This document shows positions 1 through 7,614 of a stretch of 45,887 bases of DNA, piece after piece (position 1 is the stretch's first letter; the number at the start of each line of letters is the position of its first letter). Both the position numbers and the translations under genes were made by a program. The stretch lies in the NCBI RefSeq assembly GCF_019083805.1, contig NZ_JAHRDV010000017.1, forward strand, positions 1 to 45,887, given 5' to 3'. This stretch comes from Acetobacter estunensis (GTDB taxonomy: Bacteria; Pseudomonadota; Alphaproteobacteria; Acetobacterales; Acetobacteraceae). The notes beneath the pieces are model-generated. The model was not told where the DNA came from. It saw only the letters and a program-made list of their open reading frames with translations, and made no database searches.

Positions 1-378
1 GGGAGAGGTCTGTCATGGTGTGTTCTGTCCGGTTGCCGCTTCAACCACCCCCGCAGGCGGGGGTGGCACGGGGCCGGGGTCTGACCTCGCCGTCATGCGT
101 CCAGGATGACATCCACGAGCCCGAGGTGTCAAGACCGGTGGAATGCAGGCAAGCGAGGTGGGGATGCGGGCAGCGCGGGGCGTAGCCCTGCGATGAACGC
201 AGCCACGCCTTGTCGCCGCGTGCGTTCCTGAGCCCGAAGGGTTGTCTTGAGACCTCGGGCTCGTGGATGTCATCCTGGACGCATGACGGCGAGGTCAGAC
301 CCCGGCCCCGTGCCACCCCCGCCTGCGGGGGTGGTTGAAGCGGCAACCGGACAGAACACACCATGACAGACCTCTCCC
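1..378. repeat. 135-bp near-perfect inverted repeat with 108-bp centre
   Basis: Bases 1-135 are the reverse complement of 244-378 with one mismatch (128 against 251). The centre is 136-243. Each arm also carries its own 22-bp palindrome with 10-bp half sites (45-66 and 313-334). The repeat starts at the first base of the window, so it may extend further left. It lies downstream of the fic gene and could fold into a giant cruciform. No transposase is encoded inside. It could be a MITE-like element, a rearrangement scar or an invertible-segment boundary; the sequence does not decide. Confidence 0.9.
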
Positions 379-462
379 ACAGGAAACGAGGTCACATCAT
401 GCGGGCGTGCCGTGCGACTGAACGTGCAATCGCACCTATGAGCGCGATTTTTTCCGGTCGTC

Positions 463-1422
463 CTAGAAACCGGGTCCGGGCGAGCGGCTCGAAGGTGTCG
501 GCGCGGACGGCTTGGGGTCTTCCCGGCTCCCAGGTGACGGCGCTTTTTCAGGCGACGCGCCAGAAGACGCCTGCGGGGCGTCCGCGGCGGGCTTGCGAAA
601 GAAAGAGTCCACAATGCGTCCGAACACGCTCTGACCGCTCTGTGGCGCAGGTTCGGGGCGCGGTGTCGGCTCCAGCCGCGTGAGACCCGCGGAGATGATC
701 GCCCCGAGATCGCGCTTTCCCTGAAGCTCGCGCAACTGCTTGAGCGTCTGGAACGCCATATAGCCCATGCCCTCGTCCTCGAGCGCACGGGCCTCGGTCA
801 TACCGGGGAAAGCGCGCTCGATCACGGCCACGTCGCGAGCGACATAAAGCTCGTTCCGACTTTCCTGCGTCACTCCTGTGCGCGTCCAGTCCAGATCGAA
901 GCCCGCTTTACGCGCTACAGACCGCACGAAACTGCGCAGCGTCCGGCTGTTGCCTTCTTCAAAAACATGGGCATGGTCGAGATCCGCGTAGAGGTCGGCC
1001 AGCCGGTTTCCGGCTTCGCGGATGTCGAGACCCGCAAGTTCCTTGATTCCACCAAGCTGGTGAAAGGTCTCAAGGGCCTCGGCCGCCTTCTGACCGACGT
1101 GCTGCGTCGCATACATCACATCGTACTGGATGTCCGTGCCCTCAAGCGTGCGGGGTTTCATCCATATCCGGCTGTCCCCACGCACCTGCCCCGGACTGAC
1201 CTTCTGCACAGCGCCCGGATAATGGTCGAAATCCTGAAAGATGTAGGCGTGCGTGCTCTTGAGATGATCGAGATCGAACGACCCTGTGAGGGGTTTACGT
1301 TCGAGTTCGGTGATCCGGACCCTCGAGAGGAGACCGTCAAGAGACAGACGAGATCCGCTCTGCGGCGAGGCGGGCGTATTCGGCGCGGCAGAGTTTGAAG
1401 ATTTCTTCCCGGTATTCGTCAT
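463..1422 (-). CDS. Fic-domain AMP-transferase toxin (FicT/VbhT-like)
   Basis: The 319-aa protein has a Fic domain at about residues 35-225 with the catalytic motif HVFEEGNSRTLR at 152-163. This matches HxFx(D/E)GNxRxxR, so the histidine, acidic residue, asparagine and both arginines are present. Fic enzymes of this class transfer AMP from ATP to a target protein, often type II topoisomerases. The C-terminal tail, from about residue 245, is proline- and serine-rich and low in complexity, with no recognisable BID secretion domain. The only usable in-frame start is the ATG at 1422, which overlaps the upstream antitoxin gene by 86 bp, so the two are probably translationally coupled. The usual N-terminal region of the Fic fold is poorly recognisable, so some degeneration there is possible. 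It is the last gene of an SSB-like operon. Confidence 0.85.
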   Translation of the reverse strand: MTNTGKKSSNSAAPNTPASPQSGSRLSLDGLLSRVRITELERKPLTGSFDLDHLKSTHAYIFQDFDHYPGAVQKVSPGQVRGDSRIWMKPRTLEGTDIQYDVMYATQHVGQKAAEALETFHQLGGIKELAGLDIREAGNRLADLYADLDHAHVFEEGNSRTLRSFVRSVARKAGFDLDWTRTGVTQESRNELYVARDVAVIERAFPGMTEARALEDEGMGYMAFQTLKQLRELQGKRDLGAIISAGLTRLEPTPRPEPAPQSGQSVFGRIVDSFFRKPAADAPQASSGASPEKAPSPGSREDPKPSAPTPSSRSPGPGF

Positions 1423-1573
1423 CGTTCAGCTCGCCTTCGATGAAGCGGCGGTCGATGGCACGCACCTCATCCGTGATTGTGAAACCTTCGAGTTCGACAC
1501 TTCCCGTCGCCTGCCGGATTGCCTCGGCGCGGCGTGCCCGTTCAACGTCGGAGATGGCAGCAGGTCTGGTCAT
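1337..1573 (-). CDS. FicA/VbhA-like antitoxin
   Basis: The 78-aa protein carries SVELEG at residues 25-30, matching the inhibitory motif (S/T)xxxE(G/N) of Fic antitoxins. In class I systems the motif glutamate pairs with the Fic-motif arginine and blocks productive ATP binding. The rest is predicted helical and ends in a charged helix, as in VbhA. The start is the ATG at 1573, preceded by GAGG at a normal distance; an upstream in-frame ATG at 1657 would add 28 residues unlike the family. It precedes and overlaps the toxin gene, the usual order for VbhA-VbhT pairs. Plasmid addiction or transfer-linked regulation is the likely role (inference). Confidence 0.85.
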   Translation of the reverse strand: MTRPAAISDVERARRAEAIRQATGSVELEGFTITDEVRAIDRRFIEGELNDDEYREEIFKLCRAEYARLAAERISSVS

Positions 1574-1653
1574 GACGGCACCTCGATTGATGAGATGGGC
1601 GATCATACCAGAGAGTTTCTGTCCTGTCCTGCGTGAGCCCAGAAGAAGAGCAC

Positions 1654-1920
1654 TCATGTCCGCATACTCCGGCGCGGCGTACGCTCAACGAGAACCTCAC
1701 GCCCTGCCAGCTCGCGCAGACTGCTTTCAAGCAGTTTGGCCGAGCGGCGACGGCGCACCTCGTGGGCCGTGCGGCGCAGCCGGGCGCGCGCACGATCGGA
1801 GATCTCGGGAAGCACGAGGTTGCCTTCGATATGCAGGGCTTCGCCTTCCAGACGACGGGCCAGGGCGCGGGCTTGCAGCCGCGCGACCGGGGCACCCGAA
1901 AAGGATGAGGATAACATCAT
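1654..1920 (-). CDS. Small arginine-rich hypothetical protein
   Basis: This 88-aa reading frame lies between the SSB-like gene and ficA in the same orientation. It is rich in arginine, leucine and alanine and looks mostly helical. I recognise no family. A GGAG-like Shine-Dalgarno lies about 12 bases before the ATG at 1920, and a second ATG follows immediately. The frame is supported mainly by its position in an otherwise closely packed operon. The opposite strand is also open here, so the call is tentative. Confidence 0.45.
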   Translation of the reverse strand: MMLSSSFSGAPVARLQARALARRLEGEALHIEGNLVLPEISDRARARLRRTAHEVRRRRSAKLLESSLRELAGREVLVERTPRRSMRT

Positions 1921-1982
1921 GATCTTTACTCCAGTCAGGATTGGGAGGAGCGCGCACGGGGCGCGGTCCCTTCTTTTGCGTG

Positions 1983-2330
1983 TCAGAGAACGACCAGGTC
2001 ACAGTTCTCAGGTTCGATCGTCACATCCGTGACGACACCGCGCGTCAGGCCATTCGCAACGATTGCCCGCGCCCGCGCGCGGCCCTCGATATAGACGCGC
2101 GTACCCACTCTGCAGCGGTTCTCGATGGCGCGGAGCGCGTGAAGTTTGGTGCAGACCACGTAATGCCAGCCAAGCGCGTCAGCGCCCGGCGCAGGCTCAC
2201 GATCCGTCCCGTTCCACGTTGTGCAAAGCCAGAAGCGCGCAGCGGCCTTCTCTCCGCTCGCCCCTGTCTCAAACGCGGGAGAGCACGTGATATGCCCCAC
2301 GAGGATGATCCGGTTTACGACGTCCGACAT
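1983..2330 (-). CDS. Single-stranded DNA-binding protein-like (OB fold)
   Basis: The 115-aa protein begins MSDVVNRIILVGHI and continues with the strand pattern of a bacterial SSB OB fold, including a VYIEGRARAR segment at about residues 80-90 that matches the usual VxVEGxL strand. It lacks the acidic DDxLPF-type tail that recruits replication and repair partners, so it may coat DNA without recruiting the host SSB interactome. The start at 2330 has a GGGAG Shine-Dalgarno; an upstream ATG at 2378 is less likely. It is the first gene of an operon that ends with ficA-ficT and sits directly behind a large hairpin leader. SSB genes are a hallmark of conjugative leading regions. Confidence 0.75.
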   Translation of the reverse strand: MSDVVNRIILVGHITCSPAFETGASGEKAAARFWLCTTWNGTDREPAPGADALGWHYVVCTKLHALRAIENRCRVGTRVYIEGRARARAIVANGLTRGVVTDVTIEPENCDLVVL

Positions 2331-2367
2331 GGCCGTCTCCCTGTGTTTATTCCAACAGGGTGAGGCC

Positions 2368-2612
2368 CGATGCCGCACCGTCTGCCGGTAGCGGTCAGAC
2401 GGACAGGGCCATCAGGCGGCAGGCGCACTCCCTCGGTCCGGCATGGTGCGGAAGCCGCGTGCGGCTTCACGGTGCCGGAGCGACCGCAGGCCCGGGGATT
2501 GCGCCTGACGACGGCCCTGTCAGACCGCGACGACCGGCAGGCGGTTCGGCATCGCGTCTTTTCTGCGCTCTCCTCTTCGCTTTTCGGCTTTTCTTTTTCA
2601 TTTCCCTGTGTA
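2368..2612 (-). promoter_or_regulatory. Hairpin leader element 0, upstream of the SSB-like operon
   Basis: Bases 2368-2554 fold into a long imperfect hairpin. CGATGCCG at 2368 pairs with CGGCATCG ending at 2554, followed by several further blocks of pairing, and the inner part (about 2430-2505) pairs again around GAAGCCGC and GCGGCTTC. On the minus strand it is preceded by a purine-rich tract (2555-2612) and followed within 40 bases by the Shine-Dalgarno of the SSB-like gene. The same arrangement recurs six times in the window. Confidence 0.6.
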
Positions 2613-2617
2613 TCCGC

Positions 2618-2646
2618 TTGTACAGATCAGGGATTTCTCCTAGAAT
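2618..2646 (+). promoter_or_regulatory. Sigma-70-type promoter for the 2673 gene
   Basis: TTGTAC at 2618-2623 and TAGAAT at 2641-2646 are separated by exactly 17 bases. Transcription would start near 2653, just before the GGAG Shine-Dalgarno at 2661 of the only plus-strand backbone gene in the left part. This is a good match by eye and has not been tested. Confidence 0.55.
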
Positions 2647-2672
2647 CACCGGGTATTTCAGGAGAAACGGAC

Positions 2673-3179
2673 ATGGCCGTTGTCACCGTCTCGAAAGATC
2701 GCGTGAGTCTGCTTGCGGATTTCCATCCCGAGCTGGCCACGCAATGCCGACGTTTCAAAGGCCGCTGGCAAGACAAGGCTGTCGGCTGGACGTTTCTCGC
2801 CGATCAGGAGCACAACGTGCGCGGGATCTGCCGCACGCTCTACGGCGTGGACGGCACGCCCGAAGCCTGGGCCGATCAGTGCAACGTCCATGTCCAGGTC
2901 GAGGAGCGCGATATACGCGCGCCCGTCTGGCGACAGTTCAACGCCGACATCTTTCTCGGCGGTCGCCATATCGCGGGCGTCTTCGGCCCGCGTCAGGCGC
3001 TGCGCACCGGCAAAGGCGTGAAGTTTCTCGAAGGCGCGCCGTGTTGCGCGCGCGAACACGGCGCCTACCGTCTGGCCGTGCCGGACGGCGCGGTGATCGA
3101 GATCCGCAAATATCCGCGTGCTGCACTTGCGTTTCTCAGTGAGGCGCTGCGCGGGCACGGTGCGCTGAGCGTCGCCTAA
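2673..3179 (+). CDS. Conserved plasmid protein of unknown function
   Basis: The 168-aa protein starts at the ATG at 2673, which has a GGAG Shine-Dalgarno 8 bases upstream and a good promoter just before that. The N-terminal 60 residues contain a compact pattern with a conserved-looking W and a YGVDG segment, loosely reminiscent of the small HARP-like modules that accompany DNA-remodelling proteins; I do not claim homology. Its codon use fits real coding sequence. It is the only backbone gene on the plus strand between 0.4 and 15 kb and converges on the next gene with a 4-bp overlap of the stops. Function unknown. Confidence 0.7.
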   Translation: MAVVTVSKDRVSLLADFHPELATQCRRFKGRWQDKAVGWTFLADQEHNVRGICRTLYGVDGTPEAWADQCNVHVQVEERDIRAPVWRQFNADIFLGGRHIAGVFGPRQALRTGKGVKFLEGAPCCAREHGAYRLAVPDGAVIEIRKYPRAALAFLSEALRGHGALSVA

Positions 3180-3682
3180 AACAGCCCCAGCTGCATCGCG
3201 GGCCGATTGACGACTGGAACACCGGCGGCGACGCCGTGCTTTTTCATCAACACCTCAAGCATGGCGCGTTCATGGGCTTCTTCCTCGTCGCGCGCCTGCT
3301 TCGCCCAGGCTTCGACCAGAAGATTTTCGCGCACCCGCTGGCCGATTTCGCGCTCGACGTCCGACCACGTGAAGGCCGGATCGCCCCAGCACGGGTAATC
3401 CACCATGTGTTTGAGGAACGCATGGCGGGTCTTCGCGCTTGCAAACCATGCTGATCTGAAGCCCAGAGAATTGAAGTGAGCAATATGGCTCCACATCTGG
3501 GACACGCGCCCATACAGCGCCTTGTTGAACTTCTCGGCCGGCATGCCCTGGGCGAGAAAGCGCAGGATGGCATTGCCGATCCGGGCTTTCTCAGCCGCGC
3601 TACTCCATTTGGTGGGCGTGAACTGCTCCGCCACGAGAGGCGGCGAGCGCAAGCGCTCGCACAGGATCGGGGCCGCGCTCAT
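3176..3682 (-). CDS. Conserved plasmid protein of unknown function
   Basis: The 168-aa soluble protein is rich in tryptophan and charged helices and has no signal peptide. The start codon overlaps the stop of the upstream gene by 4 bp (ATGA), so the two are translationally coupled. The C-terminal half (residues 110-150) is a long acidic/basic helix that may form a coiled coil. I recognise no named family. It is the last gene of the operon that begins with the 51-aa membrane peptide and lies behind hairpin leader 1. Confidence 0.7.
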   Translation of the reverse strand: MSAAPILCERLRSPPLVAEQFTPTKWSSAAEKARIGNAILRFLAQGMPAEKFNKALYGRVSQMWSHIAHFNSLGFRSAWFASAKTRHAFLKHMVDYPCWGDPAFTWSDVEREIGQRVRENLLVEAWAKQARDEEEAHERAMLEVLMKKHGVAAGVPVVNRPAMQLGLF

Positions 3683-4068
3683 GCCGCCCGGCTCCGGTTG
3701 CGATACCAGTTATGAAAGCGCGTCACGTCGGGCAGATCGGGATAGCGACCGCCACCCATCCCCTCATCTTCCATCTGCGCCAGCATCCGCACCGAAATCC
3801 GTGAGCGCTTGTCGTTGGCAAGGCATCGCACCAGAGCGAGATGCGAGCGCCCGCTGATATAACGATCCTCCCAGAAGCCCGTGACCGGATTGCGCACGGC
3901 GGCCGCCAGGGTGCCATTGCAGAACCCTTCAACGATCCACGGCACCGTGCGGCAAGGATGACCGGAACGAGGGCTTGGAAAGCGAAAGATCGAACCCAGC
4001 GCGACGGTGCCGACACGCAGCGGATTGTGCCCGCCCTGAAAGGGCGAGGTATGATACTGACGCAGCAT
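3679..4068 (-). CDS. Conserved plasmid protein of unknown function
   Basis: The 129-aa protein starts at the ATG at 4068, which has an excellent AGGAGAG Shine-Dalgarno; an in-frame ATG at 4101 lies inside the preceding hairpin region and is less likely. The sequence has a glycine-, proline- and histidine-rich N-terminal half, an SGRSHLALVRCLAND segment and a charged C-terminus. No catalytic motif is recognised. Its stop overlaps the start of the next gene by 4 bp. Function unknown. Confidence 0.65.
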   Translation of the reverse strand: MLRQYHTSPFQGGHNPLRVGTVALGSIFRFPSPRSGHPCRTVPWIVEGFCNGTLAAAVRNPVTGFWEDRYISGRSHLALVRCLANDKRSRISVRMLAQMEDEGMGGGRYPDLPDVTRFHNWYRNRSRAA

Positions 4069-4087
4069 CGGAACTCTCCTGAAACAC

Positions 4088-4113
4088 AAAGACCGCCTCA
4101 AGGGCGGCCAAAA
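4088..4113 (-). terminator. Probable intrinsic terminator or attenuator
   Basis: On the minus strand a GC-rich stem (CCGCC at 4093-4097 with GGCGG at 4103-4107, extended by a few more pairs) is followed by a short, interrupted T run. It lies between the 51-aa gene and the next gene, immediately before that gene's Shine-Dalgarno. The same layout occurs at 13272 and 13645. Confidence 0.5.
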
Positions 4114-4131
4114 TAGACAAGCGGTGACGCC

Positions 4132-4287
4132 TCAGAGGAGGCTGATGAGATCATCGATGTCGGGGAGAAAAAAGCCCGGTCCCACAATCAGGACCGTGAC
4201 CAGCCCCATGAAGAGCATGAAGCCCATGACGCCGAGGATGATTTCTCGCGCGTCGTTGCGTGTGATCGGAAAGCTGCGCTTGGACAT
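4132..4287 (-). CDS. Small single-span membrane protein
   Basis: This 51-aa peptide starts at the ATG at 4287 with a GGGA Shine-Dalgarno. Residues 1-16 are basic and polar, residues 17-43 form one hydrophobic transmembrane helix rich in G, M, F, L and V, and the end is acidic (PDIDDLISLL). Positively charged residues before the span predict an N-in orientation. It is the first gene after hairpin leader 1 and is followed by an attenuator-like hairpin. Function unknown; a membrane accessory peptide of a plasmid function is the most that can be said. Confidence 0.6.
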   Translation of the reverse strand: MSKRSFPITRNDAREIILGVMGFMLFMGLVTVLIVGPGFFLPDIDDLISLL

Positions 4288-4335
4288 GGCCGGATCCCTT
4301 GTTTTCTCTGGACCCTTCCCGCGCAACCGGGCGTT

Positions 4336-4480
4336 GACGGCCAATGCAAAGCCGACGCATCGCGTCGGCACCGCAGGCGCGCGCAGCGCGGCGAGGAGCC
4401 ACGCTTTGCATTGGACGGCAAGGCCTGGTGTGGCCTTCTCCCGCTTTTCTTTCTTTAATTTTTGTCTTCTTTAAATGCCC
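4336..4480 (-). promoter_or_regulatory. Hairpin leader element 1
   Basis: CCAATGCAAAGC at 4341-4352 and GCTTTGCATTGG at 4403-4414 form a perfect 12-bp stem enclosing a second hairpin, CCGACGC/GCGTCGG. On the minus strand a purine-rich tract (4435-4476) precedes it, and the 51-aa membrane protein gene follows 50 bases later. It belongs to the recurrent leader set. Confidence 0.65.
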
Positions 4481-4595
4481 ACACGTAACACATGTGACGT
4501 CCATTTTGTGTTCATCGCGGTCATTTTGTCACACGTTCTGTGGACTAGAAGAAGCACACAGCATTTATTCACGGCACAATACTGTTGATAGAGCC

Positions 4596-6807
4596 TCACC
4601 ACGAAAAAGCGATTGTGCCCTGAGCATTGCGGCGCTCTCCGTAGTAGCACCATCCTTGGCCATAGGACGCATAACTCAAACAGTTCCCAATGTATTTCTT
4701 GTCGAAGAGATTTCTGACGCTTGCGGACACTTTCCAGCCACGTAAAGACTCAGACAGTTGAGAAAGGTCATAACGCAGGGAACCGTCGAAAACGGCGTAT
4801 TGCGGCACCCAGACGCTGCCTTTTCCGTAAGGACTTTCGCCACCGTATGTTTTTGCGGAATAACGCATACCGCCACCAAATCCGAGACCTTTTGCTGGCC
4901 CGTCTGGAAGAGTGTAGAAAACGAATAGGGCTGCATTCCCTTTCCCAGACTGAAGAAGAGGCTTTCCCGTCGAATCATCTTTCACTTTCTGGACACTGAC
5001 TGAGGCCGTGATGTCGAAGTTTTTAAATGGTTGAGCATGCGCCTCAAATTCAAATCCATCCGAATGCACTTTTCCACTCTCAGTGCTGTAGGCTCCGTTA
5101 CTTGATGCTACGAGAACGTTGTTCTGTTCGATATGAAACCCGGCGACCGTAAATAACAAACTGGTTTTTGGGATCTGATATTTCAATCCGCCTTCAAGCT
5201 GTTTCCCCACAGAAGGATCCGCCTGGCGAAGGGTCGCACCGCCATTGCCCGAGACAAGGCCGGATTGGGGCTCGAAAGACGTTGAATAGGAAATATAGGG
5301 CGAAAGGCCAAACTTGAAGTGATATAGTCCCGAAGCACGCCATGTAATCTGCGATGGATTTTGTCGTGTGGTGGCCCCGCTGCTCCTGTTCAGTTGATCG
5401 GATCGATACCAGTCGTTGCGCAGGCTCCCCGTGATAACGAGGCCCTTCCAGTGAATTTCGTCTTGCCCGTAGACGCCGATCTGATGCGAATTGGTTTGGT
5501 AATTGACCCACGGCGATAGGGTGGGATTAGCCATGTGATAGTCCGGATGCAGGACATCAATACTGGGTGCTGATCCGAAAAGTCCGTATTCCGAGGCGCT
5601 TTGCTGCATATAATCAAAGCCGAACATGAGCGAATGTTTCACGCTGCCGGTATGCACTTTTCCTTTAAAGGCACTATCAAAGGCTAGGTTGTGTACGTGC
5701 TCGTTCGTACTGTACGCATAGCGGGGAAGTGTCGTGGCATTTGTGTAATATCCGGCATCATATGCGCTGCGATTTTCCACCATTATGTCGTCATAACGAC
5801 CACGTGTGGAAAAATTCCAGTCGCTATTGATTTTTTGATTAAAGATATACGTAATCGCGCCCTGACGACGATTATATTTCTCAAAAGAAGCATCTCCATC
5901 GTAAAAGTTACGGGGAAGATGGCCGAAGGGTGCGCGTAGAAGTGAACCTAGAAGCGGGGCGCCACCATACGTTCCATTCTCTGGATCATATTGATAATTC
6001 CCAAGTAACGTCAGTGTCGTGGGACCGTCCCCACCAAATGTGAACGCAGGGCTGATTGAAAACCGGCGACTACCAGTCTTTTTTAACTGACTATGCTGAC
6101 CATTGACCGTGCCGTACAGACGGTAACGCACGAAGCCGTCCTTTGTGGCATATCCCCCAACATCGGCATCGACTCTGTAGAGATCAAAGCTTCCTCCTGT
6201 TGTCGCAATATCCCCATAAAATTTCCGATTCAAAGGCAGCTTACTTGAAAGCCCCACAAGACCGCCCGGACTTGACTGACCATAGAGAGCCGATGAAGGG
6301 CCTTTGAGAATTTCAACACGGTCGAGGCGGAATGTATCCGTCTGTGGCGATGCGTAGCCAGTTCCAGACTGGAGTTTGAGGCCATCAAGAAATGTCGGCA
6401 CGCTAAAGCCGCGAAGCTTGAACTGATCAAAACGAGTGCCAACGCCACCTCCCCGCAAATCGGATGTCACCCCAGCGGCATATCGAATTGCCTGATTGAG
6501 ATTGAGCACCCCCCGGAACGTCCATTTCTTTGCGAGTAATAACGGTCACCGACTGTGCAGTTTCAATCAGAGGCGTATCGGTTTTTGTTGCTGATGATGC
6601 GACTGTTGAAACATTCTGTCCGTGCACCGTTATATGCCGGACATGAGAGACATTCGGCTCAACCGTCTTTTTTGAAATATGCGCGTCAGATGCGCGAGAG
6701 GGCGATGATCTATCTCGCGATAAATCGGCGCACAGCGCAACGTCACCTAAAAAGAACCAGGCAACAGGCATATAGAGTAAGGCGTTGCGGGGCACGGGGA
6801 AACCCAT
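4596..6807 (-). pseudogene. TonB-dependent siderophore receptor, frameshifted
   Basis: An outer-membrane receptor of about 736 aa is split by one extra base. The 5' part (from the ATG at 6807) encodes a signal peptide ending near ALCA and the N-terminal segment TDTPLIETAQSVTVITRK, typical of ferric-siderophore receptors. The remainder, from LNLNQAIRYAAGV onward, is the plug and 22-strand barrel, ending in a terminal tryptophan with the CLSYASYGQGWCYYGERR segment common in FhuA/FhuE-like proteins. The break is in a run of six C (plus strand, 6509-6514). With five, the reading is continuous (MDVPGVLNLNQA). It could be phase variation, a true pseudogene or a sequencing error. A Fur-box-like site lies upstream. 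Lower GC than the backbone and isolation from its neighbours mark it as cargo. Confidence 0.85.
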
Positions 6808-6843
6808 TTGACATCCTTAGGCTGATCTTCGCCCCCGCCCTTT

Positions 6844-6874
6844 AATGCAACTGATTCTCATATTCAAACGTCAA
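6844..6874 (-). promoter_or_regulatory. Fur-box-like operator of the siderophore receptor
   Basis: Read on the minus strand, GAATATGAGAATCAGTTGCA lies at 6846-6865 and continues TT, close to the classical TGAGAATSATTTGCATT style of Fur site. A TTGACG hexamer (6869-6874) just upstream could be the -35 element. Binding of Fur-Fe here would repress the receptor in iron-rich conditions. Confidence 0.5.
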
Positions 6875-7155
6875 AAAATATTTTGTCCTGTTCGTCGATG
6901 ATATTGAAGTGAGGATCACAGGAGGCTGATCGCTCAACGAAGAGCGCCACATTGTTAAAAAACGGGATTTTTCTGCCATATCCCGTAGCCAAAGGACGAT
7001 CGGAGGAACAGTTGGCATTCGCACAAGAGCCGACCTATCAGAATCGCGTTCCTAAAACTGAAAAACTGTCCGCGCATCCCAACTAGACGTATGCGGCTCC
7101 TTGGCCAGTTTGTCTGAAAACGTATTCTCCGGTTCCCCCCTTCTTTCCTTATCCC
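6875..7155. other. Intergenic region between receptor and DUF5983-like gene
   Basis: Apart from the Fur-like site and possible promoter at its left edge, I see no coding sequence, tRNA or strong hairpin here. It joins the TonB-receptor cargo to the backbone and probably contains the cargo boundary, but no repeat marks it. Confidence 0.4.
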
Positions 7156-7494
7156 TCAGTCCTGCCACTGCACGGGAAACCGATCGTCGATGTCGCGGTC
7201 GCGCTCGAACAGCACCCAGTCACATCCGGCCTCCTTGGCGTAGGCAAGGATGGCGTAGAGCCCCGGCGAGGCGTCGTCGTGGACACTCTCCAGCTCGTCG
7301 GGCACCGAGACGAGCCAGCCATAGGGGCCGGACAGGCAGGGCATGGAGCCGTTCTGGCCCTTGGTGACGAGGTATTCCTCAAACTCCAGCGTGTCGCCGC
7401 GATCCAGATGCGCCGTGCTCAGATCGAGCACGCGCCGCACATTGCGTGGCTGACGGGCAACCGGAAGAGAAACGACCGTGGCGGTATCGGACAT
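7156..7494 (-). CDS. DUF5983-like plasmid protein
   Basis: The 112-aa protein starts at the ATG at 7494 with an AAAGGAG Shine-Dalgarno. Residues 15-65 contain RRVLDLSTAHL, then a spacer, then GPYGWLVSVPDEL, which I associate with the DUF5983 family found on plasmids and integrative elements. The family has no established biochemical function. It lies 120 bp downstream of the PAPS-reductase-like gene in the same orientation and is probably cotranscribed from hairpin leader 2. Confidence 0.7.
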   Translation of the reverse strand: MSDTATVVSLPVARQPRNVRRVLDLSTAHLDRGDTLEFEEYLVTKGQNGSMPCLSGPYGWLVSVPDELESVHDDASPGLYAILAYAKEAGCDWVLFERDRDIDDRFPVQWQD

Positions 7495-7614
7495 GACAGG
7501 CTCCTTTGAGCGTGGTAGTGAGAGATCACCGCCACACACTCCGCCCTGTTCGTGCGACTGTGCAGCGTTTTTCCGAAAAATCGGCAGCGGCGATGCAAGG
7601 TGTGTCAGAAACTG

